Origin: Pseudogymnoascus destructans
Taxonomy: Eukaryota > Ascomycota > Leotiomycetes > Thelebolales > Thelebolaceae
Direction of reading: 5' to 3'
Length of the DNA stretch: 64,000 bases
Assembly (NCBI RefSeq): GCF_001641265.1
Contig: NW_020167542.1
Coordinates: 62,001 to 126,000, forward strand
Shown here: piece by piece, positions 45,517 through 56,689 of the stretch
Position numbering within the stretch: the stretch's first letter is position 1
Layout of the letters: each line of letters starts with the position of its first letter
Made by a program: the position numbers and the translations under genes
The notes under the pieces: generated by a model
Database searches by the model: none
The model's input: the letters and a program-made list of their open reading frames with translations, nothing else
What the model was told of the DNA's origin: nothing

Positions 45517-46452
45517 TGTCATACTGACATTCGTTGCACTCAGTTTGCTATCAAACTCAAGAGCAAACTTAGAAATCTCCTCCTCAAACCTACAAGTCAC
45601 CATACATATCTTGGCTTATCACACCAACAACAGAAGCAATACTACTCAACGATTGCTGCAAACTCTTCTACTACATCTGTTTATGCTACATACATCACGG
45701 CATATTATTTGGACACTCATTGAACAAGTTATTAAGAAAATCTCCTCCTTAAGGGGGTGGGCCAATACTACCACATGGCATATCTCTACCAACTAGAGGC
45801 CTAGGAACATGAACGATAGCTCTAGAAGCTTCTACAACCCTCTATGATTCATTACACGTCATCGCTCCTTAGTTATCCACAAGATTGGTTAAGTTATGAC
45901 ATAATTTGTCTATAGGTACTCTGACCTTGGACCTCCTTTTCACTTCCTATAGGCTAGGAACCCAAGAGATGGTTCTATGGGATTCTCTTACGTTCACTAC
46001 ATGATTAGCAAGCTAGTTGTGGGTCGCACTTGATTTCTAATACATTTACCAAGCCTGGTTAGTCATGGAAAGTCATGGAAAATGAGAGAACTACACTCCT
46101 TTGGCATAAATAGGATTGCCCTTTCCTTAAGAAAGGGCAAGCAGACAATACAGTAAATCGACTATCACATACTTCCACGTCTTTTCCAAGCTTCCAAGCA
46201 TTGATCTTGTTATTCTCTGTTTTTGAAAAGTCAGTGAGGTGCTAACCTCTGACTTACCCCTGAGTTCTCAGACTCAACATTTGTTGCAACTTGTCTAAAC
46301 CACTTCACCACATCATACACCTGATTGCTGCGTTGTGGAATAGTCTAAGCTACAACCCTTTGGCTCTGTTTCCTAAGACAGTGTGTTGTCTTAGTAAAAT
46401 CATCCCTTCCTTGGGTGGCTAGATTCTCACATCTGGTGCACCCACCATTACA
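45517..46452 (+). repeat. Solo LTR, family TGTCATACTGAC, copy B
   Basis: 936 bp between duplications tcact (45512-45516 and 46453-46457), inserted 12 nt into an exon of the ferric reductase. It holds no retrotransposon genes; the ORF at 45545-45796 is part of the LTR and recurs in reverse in copy A. Confidence 0.95.
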
Positions 46453-47729
46453 TCACTGCTTCTCGTCCTCTTGTTTCCTCTCTTCCATAAGCTCTCGTAC
46501 GAGCTCTTCCTACGATTGCACCAAGCCCTTGCCTGGGGCTCCATCTATGCCGTGTGGCGACACGTTCCTTCTGACAAGTCTTCCCCGTGCGCCTATATCT
46601 ATATCACTATGGGCATATTCGCAGCAACATACCTCCTGAAAACTGGCACCGTCATCATCCGAAATGGGGTCTTTCGCCACCAGCTGTCACGCGCCACTAT
46701 CACGCACGATGCAGGTGCGGTCAAGATGCAGCTATGTCTATCCAAGCCTCTGACAATGGATGCTGGGCAATATATAAACCTCTGGATTCCTTCTGTCAGC
46801 TTCTGGTCTTTCCTCCAAACTCACCCGTTCACGGTCATCTCGTGGGACGCAAAGGACCAGGACAGGCTTGATCTCCTGATCGAGCCTCGGAGAGGGCTCA
46901 CGCGAGAGATGTTGTACCACGCGGAGAAAGGCTACACCAACAACCTTCTCGTCATGTTCAGTGGCCCTCATGGAGGCACCCTGTCGATGGGCGAGTACGA
47001 GAGCGTCCTAATGGTGGCGAGCGGCTTTGGCATTGCTGCCTTCGTACCACACCTGAAGAAGCTAATCTACGGCTATAACACTCGCGCGGTCCGAACTCAC
47101 TGCATTCATCTGGTGTGGCAGATAAAGAATGAAGGTGGGATTACCGTATGCAATATGCAAATCCGTACCAAAGCTAACAGTGTAGCCGACGGTCTTATAG
47201 TTCAGGAACCACTTAACATTGCGCTGTAGGAGGATAAATTGGATGATGGCTGTGTACGTTCAGTGGTATATGACACCCTCCAAACTGCAGCTAATGATTA
47301 CCTGGACTAGATCCTCTCGATTTCGGTGTATGTTGAAACTAAGAGCTCGCCTAAAAAGCCATTTGGTGAACGAGCTACTATGTATCCGGGGCCCACTCCC
47401 TTGCCAGAGATCTTCCTTGCAGAGATCTCAGGAAATAATATCAAGGTCCACGCAGCGGAAGTCGGTGCTGAAGGGCAGAAGGCTTTGGAACAGAGCGAGT
47501 CAACATCCAGTACACTGCAGGGTGATGTTGAATCCGGGAGTAGGTGGACGGTGGCAGGAGATGGAAGGATGCTCGTTGCAGGTAAGTACTCTACGGTCCG
47601 CCATGTGGGTGGTGCTGACAGACGAAAGTGTCTAGCTCGGAGGTGATTCGAGACGATTTACGGGCGGTCATGAGGAAGTATATTCAGATGGGGGTAAGAT
47701 TCATAGAACTAGATTACCAGCCAAAGTAG

Positions 47730-48640
47730 ATAGGTCATGCTTAGATAGCAGAGGTTTTGGTAGCGTATTGTAGAGCCCTCGGAGAGTGCTCCTAGCTGGG
47801 TGGCACTCCAAAGCGTACCCTCGCGGGCAAGTGGAACGCCTAGGATTGTGGAGTCGCAGGGAGGATCCTCCTTGGATGTACGAACGCCCAGGAGGATACT
47901 CCTAGGAGCACCCACTGCCGAGGCGTATCCTCTTAGGATCCCTAGCACCCCAGGAGGATCCTCCCAGGAGGATCCTCCTGGGTGCTCGTACATCCAAGGA
48001 GTATGCTCCGAGTTTGTTTCTTCTCCATGGACAAAGCTCCTCAGAGACTCTCTCTCCTAAGAGAATACCCCCTGGAGGGCTCGACTCCTGTGAGCCCACC
48101 ACCCCTGTGAGCTTTCTCTGTAGCGTATTGTTTCCTCACAAGGTCTTATGTGATGCGCGCTCATGCACAGAAGAGAGTCGGAAGGTGAAAGGTCAGATGT
48201 TGAGTGTTCCGGGTGACGACTCCCTGTAATCTGCATTGCTAATTAGGGCTGTTCATAGTTGTCTATTTAAGCTTCCCACCTGACCAGCTCGCCAGTGGCT
48301 CCACTCTTCCCCCCAGCGCAGCTAACCTTCGTACCAGCGGGCGGCGAGAAACACCCACTGAATGAACTCACCACCACCCACTTCAGAATGCTTTGGCTTC
48401 CCATTTTCTACTCGTTGCAGAGCCGTCAGTACACTACAGAAAGGGTATGGACCTCATTGTGTCTATTTCAAAACATATCTACCTACATCTATCATCTAAC
48501 TTCTCACGTAACACTCGTGCACAATCTATCCACCACCGGCCTCCCTCCCTCCTCACCCCGTGCACCTGCACATTCCCCTCCTCCCCATCCCCCTTCCAAA
48601 GCTGCCAGCACCAAGAAGACATGCTGTTCGGCCCGTGCTG
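47730..48640. repeat. Intergenic region with a GGAGGATCCTCC palindrome cluster
   Basis: At 47868-48010 two arms of about 30 bp (CCTTGGATGTACGAACGCCC and, inverted, CCTTGGATGTACGAGCACCC) enclose about 80 bp with repeated GGAGGATCCTCC, GGAGGATACTCC and related palindromes. Variants continue to 48090 (CTCCTAAGAG, CCCCTGGAGGG). It could form a strong cruciform. 48100-48640 has no supported gene. Confidence 0.6.
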
Positions 48641-48850
48641 ATCAGGATTTGCGGCCCCTCACTAAATTGAGGGGCCGCGTATCCACAGATCCACCCAATA
48701 GACGTAGTTCTGACGGGGCACTGTGGACAACTGGGTGGATGGTCTCTCATCGCCGATGGTCTCGCACCACCCGATGGTCTCGGTGAACCCTTACCATTTA
48801 TCCATTGACTTATCCTTGCAGTCGATCCAGTCTTTTGAGGCTCCATGGAC
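48641..48850 (+). repeat. Transposon-end palindrome and dispersed repeat, copy 2 of 3
   Basis: 48648-48740 repeats the palindromic end found near 18.9-19.15 kb (CGGCCCCTCACTAAATTGAG). 48740-48845 carries CACCCGATGGTCTCGGTGAA and TGACTTATCCTTGCAGTCGA, shared with 25.4 kb (inverse) and 63.3 kb. Confidence 0.55.
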
Positions 48851-49194
48851 TTCCTCCTTTGCTTTGAATCTTTCGACTTCACATCAACGTCAACTGCCTC
48901 ACCCATTGAATAAGGCTTCAATCATTTGTCTATAGGCAGATCCATCTAGTTAACCCTCCTCCCAAATCTTCCCACTTTCGTTATACCTTCCTCACCTTCC
49001 TCACCTTCCTCACCATCCTCACCTTCCTCACCTATTGTCGCTCCATACAGTATACAGATTTGTCACAGGCCCAGTGGCAGTTGAGCAAAAGAAGGAGGTT
49101 GTCTACCCTTAAGACAGGCTTCGACTTGACAGTCCTGTCCAACGGAAGCGTGTCAACGTACTGTAGATATTAGTAATTTAGATAACAGCAATGA
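48851..49194. other. Intergenic with short CTCACCTTC repeats
   Basis: At 48985-49035 about five copies of TTCCTCACC occur in tandem. Nothing else is seen. Confidence 0.5.
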
Positions 49195-49702
49195 AGAGGA
49201 AGCAGCATACTTTTAGGACCTCCTTTCTATCATTAGTATCGATCAGACGGCCATTCTCTTTGTTGTATAGCATTCCAAACTGTGCTCTGTATTGTGTCAT
49301 TGCACCCCTCTTGCTCACCCGGCCTTTATCGTACATATGCTGGGTGAATGATATCATGGTCCCTCTAGAGCAGTCCTTGATAACAGAACGACAGTCCCCC
49401 AAATGCTCATCATGACAGAACCTAGGCGAGAGTTAGGAAAGGTAGGCATTCTAATGTCTCAATTTAGGCGTATTGTTCCCTTACCTTTCAAACTTGCCTC
49501 TAATAACGTCAAGGTTGCATTTCAGTCTCAGGAGCATACTCATTTTTAATAACAGTTGTTGGGTCATCATGCTTAGTTTTAAGGCTTTGGTAGTATCCAG
49601 CTGGGCGTTTGGTCTTTGGCTTTGGTTGACGAAGTTCAACACGAATATGAAGGCATCGAACTAGTTGTGGATCAACAGGGGCGTTCCTTCTTAGGGCCAT
49701 AA
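49195..49702 (-). pseudogene. DUF3435/FluG-domain family, N-terminal fragment
   Basis: Minus-strand reading from ATG 49700 (MALRRNAPVDPQLVRCLHIR) runs 63 codons, meets three stops (near 49510-49480), passes a likely intron, and continues as CHDEHLGDCRSVIKDCSRGT and TQHMYDKGRVSKRGAMTQYR, ending with RLIDTNDRKEVLK. I recognise this order from the N-terminal half of fungal DUF3435 (FluG-domain) proteins, which are tyrosine-recombinase-like. The catalytic half is absent. It is a fragment, not the same gene as the intact DUF3435 at 60.6-63.0 kb. Confidence 0.55.
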
Positions 49703-49916
49703 CGACGATGTGCTTGTTTCGTCGTGAGAAGGTGCGATCTTAGCCACACCGTTGTTGCAGGGAGTGGTAGGTACAGAGTAGAGTGGTGTGCTGAAAGACA
49801 TAACAGTTGTATTGATGTTAGGGGGGGGGATCATCTATACACAGGTACAATTGGGAGGTTTGTGGCCAGAGGTAGAAGAGACTAGACACGGGTTTTGGTT
49901 TTGGATTTCAGGTACG

Positions 49917-50262
49917 ATGCCTTCGGTCCGTTAATTTGCTGGTGGCCGATCATTCATAGATCGACTTGGCAGAGGTAAGGCAGTTCAGTCAGGGAATCGG
50001 GAATGGGCTACAGCGATTGCTTGTATCAACAGTGACGGCTGGAGTATTCCTCCATTTTTGGTAGTTAAAGGCAAGAATCATCTTGCAAATTGGTATACAG
50101 ACGGCGGCCTTCCACACAACTGGGTTGTTAAACCGACAAGCAATGGATGGACAAACAATGAGACGGGTCTAGAATGGTTGAAACACTTCGACAAACATAC
50201 TGCTGTTCGTGCAAGGGGTCCATATCGAATGCTGGTGTTAGACGTGCAATCTGAGCATGTTG
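49917..50262 (+). pseudogene. pogo-family transposase fragment (DDE_1)
   Basis: An open frame from near 49950 to 50262 encodes SGNREWATAIACINSDGWSI, HLANWYTDGGLPHNWVV and GWTNNETGLEWLKHFDKHT, then YRMLVLDVQSEH with the second aspartate region. This is the central DDE_1 block of a Tigger/pogo-like transposase. Sequence on both sides is unrelated, so both ends are lost. A stop lies in the FAGGRSF region at about 49938. Confidence 0.75.
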
Positions 50263-51003
50263 GACGACACCGCTATACTCCCCCGATGAATGGTCGCCAC
50301 CACTGTTGCCATCTTTAGCGTCGGCCATGATGTTGAGCTCCTGCGATGGTGCTGCTCTCTCCTCGCTCGTAAGAGGGTTCGATGGGTGAGGGAACACGTA
50401 GCGCGTATGGCGAGGAGTCTGTTTTGCTTCATCAGTACATAGAATTTAAACCAAATCGAAGACTACAATATGCGAAGTTTAGCCTATGTCCTTTTCTCTC
50501 AAGAAGCTGGGTGAGCCTCCGATACCGTGGCTATCGCGGCTGTCATATATTTGGGGGCCGTGACAACGCATACAGAACATTGGCAAACAATCATCTCGGC
50601 CACCTCATTTGTGCTAATTGTGAGACTGTGGGAGGCGAGCTAAGGCTAGGCTCTTCGGTTTTAGCTTATGTGATGTTTTATAAGGATAACTCCGTGATCC
50701 ACGTCACAGCACATAAGCACCTGATTCTGCTGTTGCAGGGCGCCCAGACATTCCGTTGGTCCCACCGCTGTAGAAATATGGTGCGATTTGGGTTTGGTAT
50801 CGCAATGAAGGGAAACTTACACCGATCGTGTTATGTTGTTGTGGCCACCTGACGATAAGGATAAACAAACAGCCAATAGACGTCATGTATTAGTGGCTGC
50901 CTGAGGCTAATTTTTTTGTCAGCGTCACCAAGTAAAACAACAGATAGCATGTTGCTGTGACCAAGACAACACGGCTTCTGCAGATTCTGCTTTCATACGA
51001 TGA
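50263..51003. other. Intergenic, weak ORFs
   Basis: An 89-codon minus-strand ORF (50397-50128) overlaps the pogo fragment and is not supported. A plus-strand ORF at 50382-50852 has no domain. Possible promoter of the next gene in 50870-51000. Confidence 0.3.
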
Positions 51004-52377
51004 ATGTGTGGACAAGAACAGTACAATCCAGGGGCCCAGGAGACTATCCTTTCATGGCTTGGTGGGCTTCAGTCACCGCCATCCTCAAGAGAGAGCTCGG
51101 CTCCTCAGAAGCGGACTCGAGGCGATAGTCCAAGTATGTCGAGGTCTCCTAAGAAACGAAAGACGAACCCCCCAACGGCACCATCGGATGCCTTGAGCGA
51201 GTACAGCCTGCCAACACCCTCCGATCGAGTTCGGGCTTCAAGCCCCCCCCGTGAACTCCGTGAGATTTACAAATATGCTCAGCCCCCAATACGCTTCCTT
51301 ACTACGCCAGACGAGCATACACCTGAGACGGTACTGGAGCTCTTCAAGAATCTCCAGGAGGCAAGTAGTGCTGCAGCCATTCCTGCAATTTTTAAGGTTA
51401 ATATAATTGAACTATATGCTGGTCGCCTTAGTTAACTATGAACCTCAGGCGCGAATCCACGATACCTATCCTTATCAAAGCATTCCCTTGAGCGCATTTG
51501 TGCCAACGGAACAGACACTACAATCATCAGAAGTAGAAAGCACATGGAAACTTGCTGCCTCTCTTCTGTCGAAAGCCAGGCAAGCGTTTGAAGGGAATGA
51601 GCCGGAAGGGTCCTGGATCCGCTTGGCGTCTGAGGTTTTGGATGGGGTTTTTGAGGGAAGTGAGCTCAAGCTGCTTCGCACGATGGATGTGTGAGTTGTA
51701 GGAATTACAATCGTAAAAACTGCTGCTGACATGAGCTTGATTAATGCAGGCAATATTCTGACATCAATTCCGCCACCTTACTGCCGACAGTCAATGATTT
51801 CGCTATTCCGGTCAAAAAAGCTGATCTGGCTGTAGCCATCCATAGCGCGAAACCTGCAGCAAGCATGATATATGAAAGCATTCGGAAGCAAAATCCAGCA
51901 ATGAAGTTAAGCCAGATGCAAGATGCAAGCGTTTCTCGCATGGCTTTACCTATATGCGTCGAAGTGGGAGAACCTGGAAAGTCCTACAATGAAGCATCTA
52001 TTCAGCTTGGCGTGTGGTGTTGCGCTGGCCTGTTGAAGCTGCATGAGCTGAGATTGCAACAAGGCGACATTGATGCAGAAGAAACTGTGCCTTTAATTGG
52101 TATGACTGCTATTGGACTGGACTGGAAATCACATGTGGCATATAAACTCCCAGATGATGGTGCTGTAGTGAGTCATTTCCACTTTCACACGCCGTATGAA
52201 GTAGATAAATCATCAGCTGACTTGCCTGGTGTTGTCAAGGTTATTCTAGGCCCTGTATCCATTGGAGGTTACGAAGACATCCGTAGCTTCTTTGTGCTTA
52301 ATAGTGTCTTCAAGATCATTGCGAAATGGGCAGAGCAAGATTACTGGACACATTTTCGGGGTATTTTTGGAGTCTGA
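51004..52377 (+). CDS. PD-(D/E)XK nuclease-like domain protein
   Basis: The start is ATG 51004 (MCGQEQYNPGAQETILSWL). The N-terminal part is disordered, with a basic cluster (SRSPKKRKTNPP) and SEYSLPTPSDR. A break occurs near 51400-51435, where the frame must move by one: either an intron GTTAAT...CTTAG plus a shift, or a one-base indel. The next part has YEPQARIHDTYPYQS. A clean intron at 51691-51749 (GTGAGT, TAATGCAG) joins TMDV to QYSDINSATLL. The C-terminal domain has VKKADLAVAIH, LPICVEVGEPGKSYNEASIQ and LGVWCCAGLLKL, the nuclease-fold core with an acidic residue then E-x-[K-like] arrangement. It then has VAYKLPDDGAVV and ends FRGIFGV. This family is frequent in Aspergillus accessory DNA; nuclease activity is unproven. 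Confidence 0.65.
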
Positions 52378-52631
52378 TCATGCTGGAGAAGGATATGGAG
52401 GCCGAGGATCCACCAGGGCGAGCGTTAGGGCTTCAAGAGACGGTGGGTGATAGGCGCGGGTTATTATTACCTTGTCTACCTGCTTTATAGTCAAAGGTGA
52501 ACTAGTCGTATGCATAGAGCAAGATCATATTCATACATCACATTAGATCTGCTCTATACTATCTATAGACGCCCGATGCACACCATAATGATGCGCACCA
52601 CAATTTGGAGGCTGTAAGAGCTTTAAGTGAC
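52378..52631. other. Short intergenic region
   Basis: Between the PD-(D/E)XK-like gene and the convergent SANT gene. No feature seen. Confidence 0.5.
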
Positions 52632-52907
52632 CTATTTTACCCTCGACTGCATTGTGCTCCAGCGCGTGCGTACTGCGCCCTTAGTCCTGCCCGGGAACTT
52701 GCTGAAGATCCACTCCCAAGACTTGCCCTCCTTCTTGTACGCTGATAAGCGCTGCTTGTCAAGCGGTGACCATTCACTATATTTCCTATCGTCCGAACGG
52801 GCCACATTATCCTCGCTCGAATATGCATCACCATCGCTACCGGTATTAGGATCACCGTCGCCAAAACCATCGGCATCGGACCTGCTTGACGCTGACCATT
52901 GACTATA

Positions 52908-54716
52908 CAGTCAAACCCCTGTTATAACGATGTATTCTGTCCACCATTTCACTATCGTTATAACCAGTATATCGCTGTAACCAAAATATAATATATTATG
53001 TAATCCATGTATCTAATGTCCCCTGAACTAATGATGCCAGCTGAATGCCCTCAATTGCTGATTCCAACCGCTCAAGTGTCCGTAAATAATCAGAAGAAAG
53101 AGATTCTTGGCTTTCAGCAAATCCAATCAATATATGAAGAGCTTGTTTAGCATCAGCCATTGAGTACATAGGCTGTGGAAGCTGATCACGTCTTCTTCAT
53201 CACTTTGAGTAGTCGGTAAACCTAAATGCTCTTGTAGCACTTCTTGTAAAACCTCATCTTCTCCTACATTCTGCTCATCCTCTCCATTGTCATCTTCGTC
53301 AACAGGGTTAAGAAAATTTGCAACTGACATAATGTCTTGTATATTTCCTGCTTCCATAACCTTTTGATATAGCTCTGTAACTCCATGAGGCATAATTGAA
53401 GTAGGAAGTGAAATAGGTGAAGAGACAAGTGTTGATTTGCGAAAGCAATTGTAGATTGTAGTATTTGTAATTTCGTTATTCCAGCTTCGTAAGATCCAAC
53501 GGATTGCAAGGTGTAGATTCATTGACGACAGAGGATCTACATTTGAGTCGAAGGATTGTAAGATATATTGTAGCCAATGTCGCCAGTAGTAAGCTTTGCA
53601 ATTCTGAATAATCCCTTGATCAAGAGGCTGGTAGCGACTTGTACTATTAGCAGGTAGCCAACATATTCGAATATTTGATGGAGGAGGACAAAGCTCAATT
53701 GCAGTATAATGGGCAGAGAAGTTGTCCATTGTAAGAAGAACTTGTCGTGTTGTGCCAATATGCTGATAAAAAGCTTGAAGCCACTCTGTCATAATCGTTG
53801 TATTCATCCAAGCTTTCTTATTCCACCGCCATTGCCCTCCCATTGTATGAACTGATACAAATCGCAAAGCGCGTGGTGTTTTAGCTTTGCCAATGAACCA
53901 GACTGGAAATCGATCTGTGCCAGTTGCATTGACACAAAAGACAAGAGAGATCCGAGACTTGTCTTTCTTAAACCAGCTTGATGTTGTGATGAGAGGCCTC
54001 GAGAGAGCATCATCCTCCAATAAAGGCCACTCTCGTCCATGTTGTAGATATCCTCCTCTTGATATTCCCCTGCCACAGTTTGTAAGGCTATCATTTCCTC
54101 TTCGTAGAAGCTGGGATAGATAAGGCTTCTCCATGTCGAACTTTTAATGATATCTTAAAGCGCTTCTTAAATCCCTCAAGCCATCCAATGCTGAACTCTG
54201 GGACTGGCTTGCCAGAGTGTTGTGGAAACTGGCGCCAGATATCTCTTGCCTTTGTTTGCAGAAGCTCTCCAGTTGTAAATCCCCCTCTTGCTTCAATACG
54301 CTGCTGCCATGCAAACAGAACCTTCTCTAAGTCAGGCCAGAAGCCTTCTCAAAGTCGCACGCCTTGTGGTGTATTATTCTCGTCGAGGTGGGAGAAGCGT
54401 AGACTTAAGGATTCAGAAACAGTTGACTGGCTAAGTTTGTGATTGTATTCGTGGAGGAACCATTCGATGCATTGCTTCTGTGTAGGCTTTGGGTGCTGTC
54501 GATGTGCCCAGCGACGAAGCTTTGTTCTAATGTAATACTGTGCCTCTGGCTCATGATCCTGAGAATACGTCAGACTGGATATAACGATAATCGGATGGAA
54601 CTGTAACGATTATCATAGTATCATAAGTTGTGTGGAAATAGAATTGGTTCCGAAAAATATATCGCTATATCAAAAATATCCTTGTATCCAGGATCGTTAT
54701 AACAGGGGTTTGACTG
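52908..54716 (-). mobile_element. pogo/Fot1-like element in the SANT gene
   Basis: The inverted ends CAGTCAAACCCCTGTTATAA (52908) and the same inward from 54716 extend to about 24 bp. TA flanks both sides (52906-52907, 54717-54718). 1809 bp. Confidence 0.93.
53127..54554 (-). pseudogene. Fot1/pogo transposase, decayed
   Basis: The start is near ATG 54554 (MSQRHSITLEQ), with a shift at once. The HTH part follows (RWAHRQHPKPTQKQCIEWF, then SQSTVSESLSLRFSH), with a stop after NNTPQGVRL. The second HTH block (KARDIWRQFPQHSGKPVPEF) and a shift near 54130-54060 follow. The DDE_1 domain is open: EEDIYNMDESGLYW with the first aspartate, QVLLTMDNFSAHYTAIEL with the second, and STSRYQPLDQGIIQNCKAYY with the third. 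The C-terminus ends in an acidic stretch and LCTQWLMLNKLFIY, which differs from the family norm. It is more decayed than the copy at 9.6-11.5 kb. Confidence 0.88.
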
Positions 54717-55349
54717 TACTTTCTCTTGTCGGAACATCCCAGTTCATCCTCGCTCGAACCGTCACCCAAACTATAGTCAACGATGCGGCTTGACGTCTCT
54801 CGCTGCTGTAATGGAAAAGTGCTCGCGCTGCGGCCTTTGTCTACCCAGATACGCCTTGCACTCAGCGGGATGAGGCATGCGTTTGTAGTAGACCTTACAG
54901 TCCTCCCACTTTTAGAAGGGCGGAAAGATGTACGCCGGCTAAAACCAGTCACCAAGAACAAATGTTGCTTTAGCTGCTTTATTGTGAGGTCCTTGGTATT
55001 TCCGGCATAGCTGACGCACTCGATGAGTTTAGAGAATTGGCCGAAAGTGAATTCTGGCTCATCACGATCGTCCTGAATGAATGCCGAAAAGGAATAGTAA
55101 TCCGGAGAATGGGGACGGAATGTGACCTCAGTGAGTAGCGGCTGTTTGGATGATTCGCTGAGGGCGCCACAGTCCAGAGAAGAATGGGGTGGTGAAGGTA
55201 ATTGGCTGTTACCGTTGCAGGCTGGGTGCCTCTGCGGGAAGCAATTTCTTCTTTGCTGGGTAGATCCCAGCTGAAGATGCTGCCTACGCGTCCGTTGCGT
55301 TGGGCCAACGTAAGATGAAAACGGCCGCTTCCGCTTGATAGGGCATCGC

Positions 55350-56291
55350 TGTCATACTGATATTCGTTGCACTCAGTTTGCTATCAAAGTCAAGAGCAAA
55401 CTTGGAAATCTCCTCCTCAAACCTATAAGTCACTATACATATTTTGGCTTATCACACCAACAACAAGAGCAATACTACTCAACAATTGCTACAACCATCT
55501 ATGATTCATTACACGTCATCGCTCCTTAGTTACTGGGCCGATATTACCACATAGCATATCTCTACAACCCTCTATGATTCATTACATGACATCACTCATA
55601 CTACCACATGACATATCTCTACCAACTAGAGGCCTAGGAGCATGAACGATAGCTCTAAAAGCTCCTACGAACCTCTATGATTCATTACAGGTCATCGCTC
55701 TTTAGTTAGCCACAAGATTGGTTAAGTTATGACATAATTTGTCTATGACATAATTTGCCTATGACATAATTTGTCTATGACATAATTTGTCTATAGGGGT
55801 ACTCTGACCTTGGACCTCCTTTTACTTCCTATAGGCTAGGAACCTAGGAGATGGTTCTATGGGATTCTCTTACGTCGACTACAGTTACCAAGCCTGGTTA
55901 GTCATGGAAAGTCTTGGAAAATGAGAAAACTACACTCCTTTAGCATAAATAGGATTGCCCTTTCCTTAAGAAAGGGCAAGCAGACAATACAGTAAATCGA
56001 CTATCACATACTTCCACGTCTTTTCCAAGCTTCCAAGCATTGATCTTGTTACTCCTTGTTTCTGAAAAGTCAGTGAGGTGCTAACCTCTGACTTACCCCT
56101 GAGTTCCCAGACTCAACATTTGTTGCAACTTGTCTGAACCACTTCACTACATCACACACCTGATTGCTGCGTTGTGGAATAGTCTAAGCTACAACCCTTT
56201 GGCTCTGTTTCCTAAGACAGTGTGTTGTCTTAGTAAATTCATCCCTTCCTTGGGTGGCTAGATTCTCACATCTGGTGCACCCACCATTACA
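55350..56291 (+). repeat. Solo LTR, family TGTCATACTGAC, copy C
   Basis: 942 bp between duplications atcgc (55345-55349 and 56292-56296). It differs from copies A and B by internal rearrangement in 55490-55660 and by extra tandem copies of CTATGACATAATTTGT near 55740-55790. Confidence 0.95.
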
Positions 56292-56689
56292 ATCGCCTTC
56301 GGTCGCTCTCATCTGACTCAGCTTCGGTGGTACTGAGCTTGTCGTCGCTGTAATTGTAGCTGTTGCTTGTCGCTTGTTCTAGGCTTGGCTCCAGGGATGG
56401 ACTGCGGGGGTGGAGGATCCTGTGGCGCTTGGCTAAGCTGGTCCTTCTAATCACACTTGCGGGGAGATGGAGTTCGTCGCCCATTTCAGTTATTGGCGCT
56501 ACCCTCGCCGTATTTTCGTCTGACTGTTGTATTCCATTGCCATCGCTATTGATATTATCTTCTTCGTCTTGCTGCTGCGGCAGCATCTCCTCAGGGGTAT
56601 TATTATCGAATTCAGGCTTAGCTTGCCTGCGATAGGCACAATCTTCCTGACTGATTCGGCCTTGTTGTGATGATCTAGGCCGGCGTGGA

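Larger units (their letters stand above)
44694..47729 (+). pseudogene. Ferric reductase (FRE family), disrupted by two solo LTRs
   Basis: The start is ATG 44694 (MMDAIQIYAIAAGG). Membrane helices surround FVNLLPLLIPLVTCVSIF; the ferric-reductase core has MIPLLAGPHFAFLADLL and GIHRSAGWMTAALVFLHAM with haem-binding-type histidines. The FAD region has HPFTVISWD and the NAD(P)H region has SGPHGG and VASGFGIAAFVPHLKKL; the end is FIELDYQPK at 47729. Introns at 45457-45505, 47135-47185, 47254-47310 and 47582-47628 all splice in frame. LTRs at 44896-45153 and 45517-46452 each sit between perfect 5-bp duplications, and removal restores the frame. Other defects are a one-base loss near 45205 and TAG at 47227-47229. 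Such enzymes reduce ferric iron at the plasma membrane, and FREs are frequent Starship cargo. Confidence 0.9.
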
